Counted from the stretch's first letter, positions 53,035-61,529 are shown. The stretch is 64,000 bases of DNA from Bradyrhizobium sp. CCGE-LA001 (GCF_000296215.2 NZ_CP013949.1:7769500-7833499); one strand, 5' to 3'. The notes: generated from the letters alone by a model not told the origin. Made by a program: numbers and translations.

Positions 53035-53304
53035 CTAATATGGCGCGTAGTAGTCATGCCGATACCGCCGCGATGGCCGCTGCTGATTGTAGGCCGCGCG
53101 CGGATTGATCCCGCAGGTCAGCAGGCGCCCGGAGACGCTGGCCTGACATTGTTGCAGGGTCCGGTAGGCGCATTCACCGGGGTAGCCATAGCCTTTGCCC
53201 TGGGCGCACCAGGGATAATCATAGGCCGCAGCTGGACCGGTGCCGGCAAGGCTGCCGATACCCAATCCAGCCATCGCGATCATTGCGAGCATTGCCTTGC
53301 GCAT
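53035..53304 (-). CDS. DUF3551 family secreted protein (paralogue)
   Basis: An 89-residue protein with the same plan as its neighbour: signal peptide (RKAMLAMIAMAGLGIGSLAGTGPAAA) then DYPWCAQGKGYGYPGECAYRTLQQCQASVSGRLLTCGINPRAAY and a Tyr/Arg-rich end. The YPWCAQG, YPGECAY and QCQASVSGRLL motifs are shared, so this is a tandem duplicate that has diverged in the signal peptide and tail. The start at 53304 was chosen by signal-peptide length; the frame is open to 53361. Confidence 0.88.
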   Translation of the reverse strand: MRKAMLAMIAMAGLGIGSLAGTGPAAAYDYPWCAQGKGYGYPGECAYRTLQQCQASVSGRLLTCGINPRAAYNQQRPSRRYRHDYYAPY

Positions 53305-53383
53305 CTGCGGCTCCTTGCCGAACGCCTCGGGAATGAAGTCTCTTCCGGAAAACGTCGGCAAGGCCGCAAGGTTGCTATCCGGT

Positions 53384-54358
53384 CTATTCGACCTTCAGAC
53401 CGGCAAAATCGACGACCTTCCGCCACTTCTCGGTCTCGGCCTTGATCTCCTCGCCGAACGCCTCGGGCGTCTGCGCCCGCGGCTCGCCGCCGAGCTCGAC
53501 CAGACGCTTGGCCATGTCGGGCTCCTTGATCACCGCGTTGACCTCGGCGTTGAGCTTGGCGATGATTTCCTTCGGCGTCTTCTTCGGCGCGCCCATGCCG
53601 AACAGCGCGCTCGCCTCATAACCCTTTACAGTGTCGGCGATCGGCGCCACGTCGGGCAGCTGCGGCGAGCGTTCCGTCGTGGTGACGCCGATGGCGCGCA
53701 GCGAGCCCGAGCGAATGTGCTGGATGATCGAAGGCATGTTGTCGAAGATCACCTGCACTTGGCCCGCGAGCATGTCGGTGATCGCGGGCGCCGCGCCACG
53801 ATAGGGCACGTGCTGCATCTTGCAGCCGGTCATGGCCATGAACATCTCGCCGGACAGATGCACCGAGGTGCCGTTGCCGGACGAGGCCATGTTCACCTTG
53901 CCGGGATTGGCCTTCACGTATTCGATGAACTCGGCGACGTTCTTAGCCGGCACGTCCTTGTTGACGGTCATCACGTTCGGCACGCGCTGGAACGAGGCGA
54001 CCGGCGCGATATCCTCCACGAAGTTGAACTTGAGGTTCTTGTAGAGCGAGGCGTTGATGTAGTTGGCCGGATTGACCAGCTGCAGCGTGTAGCCGTCCGG
54101 CTCGGCGTTGATCACCGATTCAGTGGCGATGTTGTTGCCCGCGCCCGGCTTGTTCTCGATCACGAATTGCTGGCCGAGCTTTTCCGACAGCCGCTGGCCG
54201 ATCAGCCGCGCCAGGATGTCGGTAGCCCCGCCCGGCGGATAGCCGACCACCCATTTCACGGGGCGGGCCGGATAATCGGCGGCAAGGGCCCTGGACAGCG
54301 GGGTGGCTGCGAGCGGGCTGGCTGCGAACAGGCCCAGCGCGGTACGGCGAGTGATCAT
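53384..54358 (-). CDS. Bug family tripartite tricarboxylate transporter substrate-binding protein
   Basis: A 324-residue periplasmic binding protein of the Bug/TctC family. Signal peptide (ITRRTALGLFAASPLAATPLSRALA, with a Tat-like RR) is followed by YPARPVKWVVGYPPGGATDILAR, the standard N-terminal signature, and FVIENKPGAGNNIATESV. No TctA or TctB genes are adjacent, as is common: rhizobial Bug proteins are mostly orphan. Ligands are usually carboxylates or aromatic acids, which cannot be predicted. The start at 54358 gives a normal leader; open frame upstream to 54493 is not supported. Confidence 0.9.
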   Translation of the reverse strand: MITRRTALGLFAASPLAATPLSRALAADYPARPVKWVVGYPPGGATDILARLIGQRLSEKLGQQFVIENKPGAGNNIATESVINAEPDGYTLQLVNPANYINASLYKNLKFNFVEDIAPVASFQRVPNVMTVNKDVPAKNVAEFIEYVKANPGKVNMASSGNGTSVHLSGEMFMAMTGCKMQHVPYRGAAPAITDMLAGQVQVIFDNMPSIIQHIRSGSLRAIGVTTTERSPQLPDVAPIADTVKGYEASALFGMGAPKKTPKEIIAKLNAEVNAVIKEPDMAKRLVELGGEPRAQTPEAFGEEIKAETEKWRKVVDFAGLKVE

Positions 54359-54482
54359 ATCAAGGGTTCTCCCAGTGTTGTTCTTGAAAGGCCGGTGTCT
54401 TGAAAGCGGCGTCGGCGGGGTTGTAACAAAGCTTGCGGAGTGCGGAAAGTGCGCGGGGCGCGTCACGACGAAAGGATAAGGC

Positions 54483-54893
54483 ATGCCGGTCAAGGTTCAC
54501 GCCCTGGATCATCTCGTGATCAATGTCAGCGACGTCGCGGCGACCGCGGAGTGGTACCGCAAGATTCTCGGCATGGAAGTCAAGGTATTCGATCCGGGCG
54601 GCGGCAAAGCGCCGCGGACTTTCCTCACATTCGGTAACCAGAGGATCAACGTCCGGCAACGCGATGCCGACAGGGTGGAGTGGTTCACCGCCGACCATCC
54701 GACCGCGGGCGCCGAGGATCTGTGCTTCCTCACCTCCGCCACACCCGACGAGGTGGTGGCGCATCTGCGAGCCCATGGCATCGCGATCGAGGAAGGACCG
54801 GGTCCGAGGCAGGGCGCCCGTGGCACGCTGCGCTCGGTCTATTGCCGGGATCCCGATGGCAGTTTGATCGAGATCTCGTCCTACGAGGACTAA
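54483..54893 (+). CDS. VOC family protein (glyoxalase/bleomycin resistance fold)
   Basis: A 136-residue single-domain protein of the vicinal oxygen chelate superfamily. It begins VKVHALDHLVINVSDVAATAEWYRKILGMEV, where the His of LDHLV is a typical metal ligand, and ends with VYCRDPDGSLIEISSYED, where the Glu of IEIS is another. The middle contains GAEDLCFLTSATPDEV. Substrates range from methylglyoxal adducts to aromatic diols and cannot be assigned. It is divergent from the Bug gene and followed by an inverted repeat. Confidence 0.88.
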   Translation: MPVKVHALDHLVINVSDVAATAEWYRKILGMEVKVFDPGGGKAPRTFLTFGNQRINVRQRDADRVEWFTADHPTAGAEDLCFLTSATPDEVVAHLRAHGIAIEEGPGPRQGARGTLRSVYCRDPDGSLIEISSYED

Positions 54894-54918
54894 GGCACGC
54901 TCGCGCGCCTTATTCAGC

Positions 54919-54988
54919 CGTCATGCCCGGGCTTCCACGCTCTTCGAGTGGCAAGACGTGGATGGCCGGGTCAAGCCCGGCCACGACG
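54919..54988. repeat. Intergenic inverted repeat, family D
   Basis: cgtcatgcccgggcttccacg and gtggatggccgggtcaagcccggccacgacg can form a hairpin; the core cccgggctt/aagcccgg is shared with the copies at 59439-59564 and 61302-61385. It lies between the VOC gene and the acyl-CoA synthetase gene. Confidence 0.8.
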
Positions 54989-55099
54989 ATGGAGAGACGA
55001 TGCGCCCTCCCCGATTTGCGCCCCGCGCCATCCGATGGCAGGAAGACGCAATCATCAATAAGCAGCCGCCATCAAGATGCAGGCTGCACGGGAGGACAC

Positions 55100-56680
55100 A
55101 TGCCCATTCAACAGCAAGAAGCCGGAATCGTGGGTCCGTTCGACGGGCTCGACGTGCCCTGGCTGTTGAGGATGCGCGCCGAGGTGCGCAGCTCACATCC
55201 ATTCCTGATCTGGGCGCCGTTCGATGCGCCGTCGCGGCGCTGGAGCTATGGCGAGTTCCACGAGCGGGTCGGCGCGCTTGCCGCGGGCCTCGCAAAACGC
55301 GGCGTCCGGCCGGGCGAATATGTGCTGATCCATCTCGACAATTGCATCGAGGCCATGCTGGCCTGGTTCGCCTGCGTCGAACTGGGGGCCATCGCTGTCA
55401 CCACCAACACGCGCTCGGCGCCGGCCGAGATCGCGTATTTCGCAGATCATTGCGGCGCGGTCGCTGCAATCACGCAGCCGGCCTTTGCGGAGATTGTCGC
55501 GCAGAGCTGCCGCAACATCCGCTGGATGGCGGTGACCTCGCATGACGCAGGCACAGCGCCTGCCCAGGCGGCCGCGCGCGGCGACAGCTTCGAATCCCTG
55601 TTCGGCGACAGTGCCGACCGTCCGAGGCGCCCAGCCGATCCGCTCGCGCCATGCAGCGTGCAATACACCTCTGGCACCACGTCGCGCCCGAAGGCGGTGC
55701 TGTGGACCCACGCCAACGCGCTGTGGGGCGCCAAGATCAACGCCGCGCACGAAGACTTGCATGCCGGCGACGTGCACCAGACCTACCTGCCGCTGTTCCA
55801 CACCAATGCGCTGGCCTATTCCATGCTGGCGACCTTGTGGGTCGGTGCCACCTGCGTGATCCAGCCGCGCTTCTCCGCCAGCCGCTTCTGGCGCGTCGCG
55901 CGCGAGCACGGCGCGACCTGGACCTCGACCATCCCTTTCTGCATGAAGGCTCTGCTCGAACAGGAGATTCCGAACGATCACAAATTCCGTCTGTGGGGCA
56001 CGGCCATCAACGAGCCGCCGGCCTTTGCCGCGTTCGGCATCAAGATGATCGGCTGGTGGGGCATGACCGAAACCATCACCCACGGCATCGTCGGCGAAAT
56101 CGACCAGCCCAACATCCCGATGTCGATCGGCCGCGCCGCGCCGGAATATCAGATCCGCATCACCGACGACGACGGCCGGCCGACGGAGGTCGGCGGCACC
56201 GGCAATCTCGCGATCAAGGGCATCCCGGGCCTGTCGCTGTTCGCCGAATATTTGCACAACGAGAAGGCGACGCGCGAGAGCTTCGATGAGCACGGTTTCT
56301 TCCTCACCGGCGACCGCGTCGAGCGCCTTCAAGACGGCTACATCAAGTTCGGCGACCGCGCCAAGGACATGCTGAAGGTCGGCGGCGAGAACGTCGCGGC
56401 CTCCGAGATCGAGCAGGTGATCGCGGTCGTCCCGGGCGTGCGCGAGGCGGCCGTGGTGGCGAAATCGCATCCGATGCTGGACGAGGTGCCGGTCGTCTTC
56501 ATCATCCCGCAAGACGGCGTCGCGGGTGCCGCGCCCGACCTTCAGGACCGCGTGATGGAAGCCTGCCGCAAAGGACTTGCCGACTTCAAGGTGCCGCGCG
56601 AGATCAGGCTCGTCGACGACATGCCGCGCTCGACGCTGGAGAAGGTAGCGAAGGCGGAGCTGCGGAAGATGGTGGGGTGA
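55100..56680 (+). CDS. Acyl-CoA synthetase (AMP-dependent synthetase/ligase family)
   Basis: A 526-residue ANL-family adenylating enzyme. The phosphate loop reads YTSGTTSRPKAVLWTH (Ser replaces the usual Gly after TT and Ala the Gly after PK). Motif A5 is GWWGMTET and A8 is LTGDRVERLQDGYIKFGDRAKDMLKVGGENVAASEIE, with the catalytic Lys near the end in TLEKVAKAELR. It activates a carboxylic acid with ATP and transfers it to CoA; the pattern resembles ATP-dependent acyl-CoA ligases of the caiC type. The substrate is unknown. The start at 55100 follows GGGAGG. The VOC gene upstream is not necessarily linked. Confidence 0.9.
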   Translation: MPIQQQEAGIVGPFDGLDVPWLLRMRAEVRSSHPFLIWAPFDAPSRRWSYGEFHERVGALAAGLAKRGVRPGEYVLIHLDNCIEAMLAWFACVELGAIAVTTNTRSAPAEIAYFADHCGAVAAITQPAFAEIVAQSCRNIRWMAVTSHDAGTAPAQAAARGDSFESLFGDSADRPRRPADPLAPCSVQYTSGTTSRPKAVLWTHANALWGAKINAAHEDLHAGDVHQTYLPLFHTNALAYSMLATLWVGATCVIQPRFSASRFWRVAREHGATWTSTIPFCMKALLEQEIPNDHKFRLWGTAINEPPAFAAFGIKMIGWWGMTETITHGIVGEIDQPNIPMSIGRAAPEYQIRITDDDGRPTEVGGTGNLAIKGIPGLSLFAEYLHNEKATRESFDEHGFFLTGDRVERLQDGYIKFGDRAKDMLKVGGENVAASEIEQVIAVVPGVREAAVVAKSHPMLDEVPVVFIIPQDGVAGAAPDLQDRVMEACRKGLADFKVPREIRLVDDMPRSTLEKVAKAELRKMVG

Positions 56681-56705
56681 CAGCGTCGCGGAACGGCACA
56701 CTGCC

Positions 56706-56798
56706 GTAGGGTGGGCAAAGCGTAGCGTGCCCACCAAAAGTCTCCGATGCGATGAACGCGGGCACGGCGCGCGAAAAGCGCGCCTTTGCCAACCCTAC
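56706..56798. repeat. Intergenic inverted repeat, family A
   Basis: gtagggtgggcaaagcg at the left; cctttgccaaccctac at the right, one base away from the usual ctttgcccaccctac. Inner arms gcgtgcccac and cgcgggcacg are present. It lies between convergent genes. Confidence 0.85.
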
Positions 56799-56817
56799 GG
56801 CAGGAGAGAATGCTGCT

Positions 56818-57912
56818 TCAAAACGACCCCAGCGCCACCGGGCGGAACGCCTGCAGCAATTGCTGGTCGAGCTTGCCGCCCATGCCTTCCATCATCGTGA
56901 AAGCGCGGGAGTGGGTGAAGGGCATGCGGTAGGCGCGCTTCTCCACCAGGGCGGCGTAGATGTCGACGATCGTGGTCAGGCGCACGATGTCGCTGATCTG
57001 GTTCGACGACAGGCCGTTGGGATAGCCGGAGCCGTCGAGGAATTCGTGGTGATGCAGGACGACGTCGAGCATCTCCGGCGGGAAGCCGCCTTGGGCTGCG
57101 AGCGCGTCATAGCCGCGACGCGGATGCTGGCGGACCTCGGCCATCTCCTCGTCGGTGAGCTTGCCGGGCTTGTCGAGCAGCGCGGCGGGAACGAAGGCCT
57201 TGCCTACATCGTGCAGCAGCGCGGCGCGGGTCAGGCGGCGCTGGTCGTCCTCGCGCATGCCGAGATGCTGGGCGAAGGCGACGGCGAAGCCGGTGACGAA
57301 CAGGCAGTGCCGGTAGCTGCCGACATGGTGGCAGCCGACCGTGGTGAGCCATTCGCGCAGCGAGGAATGCTTGATCGCCTTCAGGATCTTGCTCTCGGCG
57401 GCGATGACGTCGTCGAAGGTCAGGGGCACGCCGAGCGGAAGCTTCTCAAACATCTTGGCGAGCACGCCATGCGCGGCCTCGACGCCGCGGTTGAGCGTCT
57501 TGCCGCGGTCGGTCGCGTCATAGGTGGCGGTGTCCGGGAAGGCGGAGCGGATGCGCTGAAGGATGGCGTCGGCCTGGAGCGGGCGCGAGATGGTGTCGGT
57601 CGCGCCCAGCGCCCAGGCCTGCATGGTGCCGTGATGTAAGGCGTCGGCGAGCACGAACAGCCGCGGCATCGAACGATAGGCATCGCCGCGCAGCTTGTTG
57701 CGAACCCGCTGCACGCTCTCGGGTGAGCGCAGATTGATGTCGACGACGAGGCCGGAGAGATCGCGCGACGGCTTCTCGGGGAGGTCCTCGGTCGTCACCG
57801 TCGAGACGTCGCCGACCGCCTTCAGGATGCTGGCGAGCTCGCTGCTCTCGTCGCTCCGGTCGGAGGCGAGCAGAAGCCGGCGTTTGGCGGCGGATTTGGC
57901 TGAGGCGGTCAT
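56818..57912 (-). CDS. HD-GYP domain protein with receiver-like N-terminus
   Basis: A 364-residue protein. Residues 10-125 resemble a receiver fold (RRLLLASDRSDESSELASIL, GLVVDINLR), but the acidic pair near the start is replaced by a lone Asp in SDRSD, so it may be a pseudo-receiver. The HD-GYP domain has HD at 234-235 (LLHDVGKAFVPAALLDKP), HHHE at 287-290 and DGSGYP at 293-298, so c-di-GMP phosphodiesterase activity is plausible. The GYP is complete. ATG at 57912 follows a GGGGAAG site. It is divergent from an alpha/beta hydrolase gene and is the fifth c-di-GMP domain protein in the window when the two dual-domain and the GGEEF proteins are counted with it and the SGDEF-EAL protein (four genes, five catalytic-type domains with predicted turnover roles). 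Confidence 0.88.
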   Translation of the reverse strand: MTASAKSAAKRRLLLASDRSDESSELASILKAVGDVSTVTTEDLPEKPSRDLSGLVVDINLRSPESVQRVRNKLRGDAYRSMPRLFVLADALHHGTMQAWALGATDTISRPLQADAILQRIRSAFPDTATYDATDRGKTLNRGVEAAHGVLAKMFEKLPLGVPLTFDDVIAAESKILKAIKHSSLREWLTTVGCHHVGSYRHCLFVTGFAVAFAQHLGMREDDQRRLTRAALLHDVGKAFVPAALLDKPGKLTDEEMAEVRQHPRRGYDALAAQGGFPPEMLDVVLHHHEFLDGSGYPNGLSSNQISDIVRLTTIVDIYAALVEKRAYRMPFTHSRAFTMMEGMGGKLDQQLLQAFRPVALGSF

Positions 57913-58065
57913 GACTTCCCCAAAGGATACCGAGAGCACGGACATATTTGCCTCGAGCCTAAGCCGGATCAGGTTCTCCGGCCCTTAAGAGGCGTGCTCA
58001 ATGGAACCTGCGGGAATTGCCTGCAATTTTAGGGAGTTTGATGGCGGGTGATTCCCAATCGACGT

Positions 58066-58089
58066 CGAAAACAACCCCATGCACAGTAG
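58066..58089. repeat. 24-bp dispersed motif, copy 2
   Basis: It is identical to 5845-5868 over 24 bases. It lies in the 340-base gap between the divergent HD-GYP and alpha/beta hydrolase genes (57913-58252), where I see no other structure beyond an AT-rich patch at 58090-58120. Confidence 0.7.
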
Positions 58090-58252
58090 AGATGTCATTG
58101 ATAAGATAAGGATTTTTTCTGACGTTCGATCATGCCTGGAAGGGGTGGCACAAGGCGCCGGTTGGGGTATGCCTTGAGAGGCAAATTGCGAGGGCCGTGC
58201 GCGCGTAAGGGCCGGCTGACGCGGCAAGAATAAAACAAGAGGGAAGGAAACC

Positions 58253-59017
58253 ATGCCGAAGATCGATCGGGGCGGCGTCGGGATACACTACGAGGTTCAT
58301 GGCGATGGGCCACCGCTGCTTCTGACCCATGGCTATTCCTCGACCTCAGCGATGTGGCATGGGCAGGTCGATGCGCTCGCGAAGCATCACAAGCTGATCC
58401 TGTGGGACATGCGCGGCCATGGCCAGTCCGATTATCCCGATGATCCCGGCGCCTACAGTGAAGCCATGACCGTCGGCGACATGGCGGCGATCCTCGATGC
58501 GGTGGGCGCGATGCGCGCCATCATCGGCGGTCTCTCGCTCGGCGGCTACATGTCGCTCGCGTTCTATCGCGCGCATCCGGAGCGCGCCCGCGCGCTGCTG
58601 ATCATCGATACCGGCCCCGGCTTCAAGAAGGACGACGCGCGCGAGGCCTGGAACGCGCGGGCGCTCGCCACCGCCGACAGGCTCGACCGCGAGGGCCTCG
58701 ACGTCCTGAAATCGGCGACGCGCGAACGCGCCACCGCCAATCATCGGAACGCCAAAGGGCTGGCGCTCGCCGCGCGCGGCATGCTGACCCAGCGCGATGC
58801 CCGCGTGATCGAGCTTTTGCCCAACATCAAGGTGCCCAGCCTGATCGTGGTCGGCGCCGACGACACCCCGTTCCTGGCGGCGTCCGACTACATGGCGGTG
58901 AAGATCCCCGGCGCACAAAAGGTCGTGATCCCCGCCGCCGGACACGCCGTCAACATCGATCAGCCCGAGGCTTTTGTTGACGCCGTCACGCCTTTCCTGA
59001 AGAACTTGCCGGAATAG
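58253..59017 (+). CDS. Alpha/beta hydrolase
   Basis: A 254-residue alpha/beta-fold hydrolase. The oxyanion segment LLLTHGYSSTSAMW is followed by WDMRGHGQSDYPDD, and the nucleophile elbow is GGLSLGG (Ser95). The acid is probably Asp in VVGADDTPF and the His is in AAGHAVNIDQPEAF. The pattern is that of the BioH/3-oxoadipate enol-lactonase/haloperoxidase-like group. The substrate is unknown. GAGGGAAGG just before the ATG is a strong ribosome site. A small exported protein gene follows after 23 bases. Confidence 0.9.
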   Translation: MPKIDRGGVGIHYEVHGDGPPLLLTHGYSSTSAMWHGQVDALAKHHKLILWDMRGHGQSDYPDDPGAYSEAMTVGDMAAILDAVGAMRAIIGGLSLGGYMSLAFYRAHPERARALLIIDTGPGFKKDDAREAWNARALATADRLDREGLDVLKSATRERATANHRNAKGLALAARGMLTQRDARVIELLPNIKVPSLIVVGADDTPFLAASDYMAVKIPGAQKVVIPAAGHAVNIDQPEAFVDAVTPFLKNLPE

Positions 59018-59040
59018 CCGATCAAGCAGGGATGTTGGCG

Positions 59041-59376
59041 ATGAAGCGGGCGATGCTGGCTGCGGGCGCGATGTTGCTGTCGATATCGGCGCAGGCCGAG
59101 CCGTTCGGCGCCGTGCCGGCGCGCCAGCCTTTCGTCAACACCTTGTCCAACAACGTTCCCCTCGCCTTCGGCATGGATGCCGATCAGACCGCGCGCGCCC
59201 TAGGACAGCCGCTGCAATATGTGCGGGGACGTCCCGGCAACGAAATCTATCTCGCGCTTCGCAACATCGGCGGCAGCGGCCTGATCCCCTATCGCCACCG
59301 TCTGTTCCTGCAATTCCGTCACGGACGGCTGGCAGGATGGAAGGAGGATTACGGCGAGAACTGGATGTGGGAGTGA
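59041..59376 (+). CDS. Small exported protein, possible BamE/SmpA-like fold
   Basis: A 111-residue protein with a signal peptide (KRAMLAAGAMLLSISAQA, cleavage before EPFGAV). The mature part has FGMDADQTARALGQPLQYVRGRPGNEIYLAL and then LFLQFRHGRLAGWKEDYG. This arrangement (a DxxxxxLGxP helix, then a beta strand with an RLxxW end) is reminiscent of the SmpA/BamE fold, but that is only an inference. No lipobox is visible. ATG at 59041 was preferred to the ATG at 59032; AGGG lies about nine bases before it. It likely shares a transcript with the upstream hydrolase gene. Confidence 0.7.
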   Translation: MKRAMLAAGAMLLSISAQAEPFGAVPARQPFVNTLSNNVPLAFGMDADQTARALGQPLQYVRGRPGNEIYLALRNIGGSGLIPYRHRLFLQFRHGRLAGWKEDYGENWMWE

Positions 59377-59438
59377 GTGGAGGCTCTTCGGGTCGCAGGA
59401 AATCGTATCCGCGCTTTCCTGCGTTGAAGTTGCCACAA

Positions 59439-59564
59439 CGTCATGGCCGGGCTCGTCCCGGCCATCCACGATCTTTCGGGCGGCACCAAGAACGTGGATG
59501 CCCGGGCCTTCGCCGCGCCGAAGCCGCTACGGCCGCGCAGGCGGGACAAAGCCCGGGCATGACG
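59439..59564. repeat. Intergenic inverted repeat, family D
   Basis: cgtcatggccgggctcgtcccggccatccacg and its partner gtggatgcccgggcc plus gggacaaagcccgggcatgacg form nested arms. This copy has about 40 extra bases inserted between the right-hand segments. It lies between two plus-strand genes. Confidence 0.83.
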
Positions 59565-59620
59565 AGTTTGTTGAGCGCGCATAACTCCTAATCGAAGACC
59601 AACCAAGAAGGACAACCCGC

Positions 59621-60295
59621 GTGGGACAAGACATCAAGCTGACCGCCTCCGACAATTTCCAGTTCGGCGCCTATCGCGCCGACCCCGCAGGCAGCCCGAA
59701 AGGCGCGGTGGTGGTGATCCAGGAGATTTTTGGGGTCAATCACCACATCCGCTCGGTCTGTGACCGTCTCGCCGGGGAAGGCTATGTCGCGATCGCGCCG
59801 TCGATCTTCGACCGGACCTCGCCGAACTTCCAGTCGGGCTATTCGCCCGACGAGATCGCCGAAGCGCGCAAGTTCGTCGCCAATCCGAATTGGGCCGCGA
59901 TGCTGCGCGACACGCAGGCGGCGATCGATGCCGTGAAGAGCGTCGGCCCCGTGGGCATCATCGGCTTTTGCCTCGGCGGCAGCATCGCCTTCGTCGCAGC
60001 GACGCGGCTGTCGGGGCTGAAGGCCGCGATCGGCTATTACGGCGGCGCGGTCGTGCGCTTCGCCGACGAGACGCCGAAGGTGCCGACGCAACTGCATTTC
60101 GGCGAGAAGGATGCCGGCATTCCGCTCACCGACGTCGAGACCATCAAGGCGAAGCGGCCCGAGGTCGAGGTCTTCGTCTATCCGGGCGCCCAGCACGGCT
60201 TCCACTGCGACGAGCGCGCCAGCTACGACAAGGCCAGCGCCGACATCGCCTGGCCGCGCAGCATGGAATTTTTCGGGAAGCATTTGCAGAAGTAG
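59621..60295 (+). CDS. Dienelactone hydrolase family protein
   Basis: A 224-residue alpha/beta hydrolase of the dienelactone hydrolase family. The nucleophile is the cysteine in GFCLGG (Cys117), with Asp in GEKDAGIPLTD and His in AQHGFHCD, the complete family triad. The start GQDIKLTASDNFQFGAYRADPAG is typical. The start codon is GTG at 59621. Some members open dienelactone in chlorocatechol breakdown, many others have unknown substrates; no catechol genes are nearby. It has no signal peptide. Confidence 0.91.
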   Translation: MGQDIKLTASDNFQFGAYRADPAGSPKGAVVVIQEIFGVNHHIRSVCDRLAGEGYVAIAPSIFDRTSPNFQSGYSPDEIAEARKFVANPNWAAMLRDTQAAIDAVKSVGPVGIIGFCLGGSIAFVAATRLSGLKAAIGYYGGAVVRFADETPKVPTQLHFGEKDAGIPLTDVETIKAKRPEVEVFVYPGAQHGFHCDERASYDKASADIAWPRSMEFFGKHLQK

Positions 60296-60312
60296 CGTGC
60301 GCAACTCACCCG

Positions 60313-60410
60313 GTCATTCCGGGATGCGCCGCGAGGCGCAGGCCCGGAATCCCATACTCCCGATCGTGGTTATGGATTCCGGGCTCGCGACTTCGTCGCC
60401 CCGGAATGAC
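60313..60410. repeat. Intergenic inverted repeat, family C
   Basis: ggtcattccgggatgcgcc and ggcgcaggcccggaatcc at the left match ggattccgggctcgcgac and cgccccggaatgacg at the right. It follows the dienelactone hydrolase gene by 17 bases and may terminate it. Confidence 0.85.
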
Positions 60411-60434
60411 GGAGGTGACAATTGGGCTGAAGCC

Positions 60435-61187
60435 TTAGAACCAGCGCTCGCCGACGAACACGGTGTCGCCCGGCGCCAGCGGCGTGCCGAGTGGGACGAC
60501 GGCGCGCATGGCACCGCCGTTTTCGGTGTGCGTGACGGTGACCATGTCGCGCTTGGCGCGCGGCGAGAAGCCGCCGGCGATGGCGACTGCGCTCTCGACC
60601 GTCATGTTCGGCACGTAAGGATATTGGCCGGGCGCGAGGACTTCGCCGAGGATGAAGAAGGGGCGATAGGCCTCGATCTCGACTGCGACTGACGGTTCGC
60701 GGATGTAGCCGTTGCGCAGGCGTGCGGCGATCTCGCCGGCAAGCCCTGCCGTGGTGCGGCCGCGCGCCGGCACGGCGCCGATCAGCGGCATGGTGATGGA
60801 GCCGCCGGCGTCGATCGCATAGCTGTTGGTGAGGCCCTCCTGGCCGTAGACCACGACGCGAAGCCTGTCGCCGGCGTCGAGATGGTAGGAGGCGCCATTG
60901 CGCACCACCATCGGCGCGGCGTAGCCGACCGGCACGGGCGCAGGCGAAGCGGCAAAGGAATTGCTGAGCGCCGCGATGGCGCCGCCGCCGTTGTTGGCTA
61001 CGACGACCGGCTGCGGCGCGCCATAGGGCTGGCCATAGGCCATGGAGTCGAGATCGGCGCGCGGCTGCATCACTGCGACGGGGCCGGCGGTCTGCATGCA
61101 GCCGCCGAGGGCCAGCGCGGCGGACGCGGCCAAGGACGCTGCAAAATTCGACCATCGAAACGCGCGTGCAACCGGCACCGGACCCAT
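60435..61187 (-). CDS. Polysaccharide export lipoprotein (Wza/GumB/ExoF type)
   Basis: A 250-residue outer-membrane export protein. The signal peptide ends in the lipobox ALGGC, with lipid-modified Cys30. A Pro/Ala/Gly-rich spacer follows, then the Poly_export domain: YHLDAGDRLRVVVYGQEGLTNSYAIDAGGSITMPLIG, and a SLBB domain beginning VEIEAYRPFFILGEVLAPGQYPY. Shorter than Wza (about 380), similar to GumB-type proteins. No tyrosine kinase or glycosyltransferase gene is next to it. It could act with the flippase at 44791-46266, but they are 14 kb apart. The start at 61187 is the best guess; a longer form to 61265 is open. Confidence 0.86.
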   Translation of the reverse strand: MGPVPVARAFRWSNFAASLAASAALALGGCMQTAGPVAVMQPRADLDSMAYGQPYGAPQPVVVANNGGGAIAALSNSFAASPAPVPVGYAAPMVVRNGASYHLDAGDRLRVVVYGQEGLTNSYAIDAGGSITMPLIGAVPARGRTTAGLAGEIAARLRNGYIREPSVAVEIEAYRPFFILGEVLAPGQYPYVPNMTVESAVAIAGGFSPRAKRDMVTVTHTENGGAMRAVVPLGTPLAPGDTVFVGERWF

Positions 61188-61301
61188 CCCTCGAAACGAG
61201 ACAGATCCAGTGATGCACCGGGTATGGTTAATAAAGCGTTTGCGAGGCGGCTGCGCCGGCGGCATCGCTTACAGCGGCCAACTTCTACGCATGTCCCGCG
61301 C

Positions 61302-61385
61302 CGTCATGGCCGGGCTTGTCCCGGCCATCCACGACCTTTGCGTGTCACGAAGAACGTGGATGCCCGGGACAAGCCCGGGCATGAC
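61302..61385. repeat. Intergenic inverted repeat, family D
   Basis: cgtcatggccgggcttgtcccgg and ccgggacaagcccgggcatgacg are nearly perfect inverses; inner arms ccatccacg and cgtggatg also pair. This is the cleanest copy of the family. It lies directly beside the msrA remnant. Confidence 0.88.
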
Positions 61386-61400
61386 GAGTACATGGCTGAC

Positions 61401-61529
61401 TTACGCGCTCACGCCGGCGCCGATCGGGCAGGACACACCGGTGCCGCCGAGGCCGCAAGAACCGGCGGGATTCTTCGCCAGATATTGCTGGTGATAGTCC
61501 TCGGCGAAATAGAACGCGCCGGCCCGCGC
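61401..61529 (-). pseudogene. msrA: Remnant of msrA (peptide methionine sulfoxide reductase A), C-terminal part
   Basis: The minus-strand frame ends with FYFAEDYHQQYLAKNPAGSCGLGGTGVSCPIG, which is the conserved C-terminal stretch of MsrA, including the recycling cysteines. Only about 42 residues of family sequence remain. The N-terminal catalytic GCFWG motif and most of the domain are missing: upstream sequence in this frame has no similarity and no matching frame was found nearby. The fragment lies next to a family D repeat, so the truncation may be linked to repeat-associated rearrangement. Confidence 0.82.
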
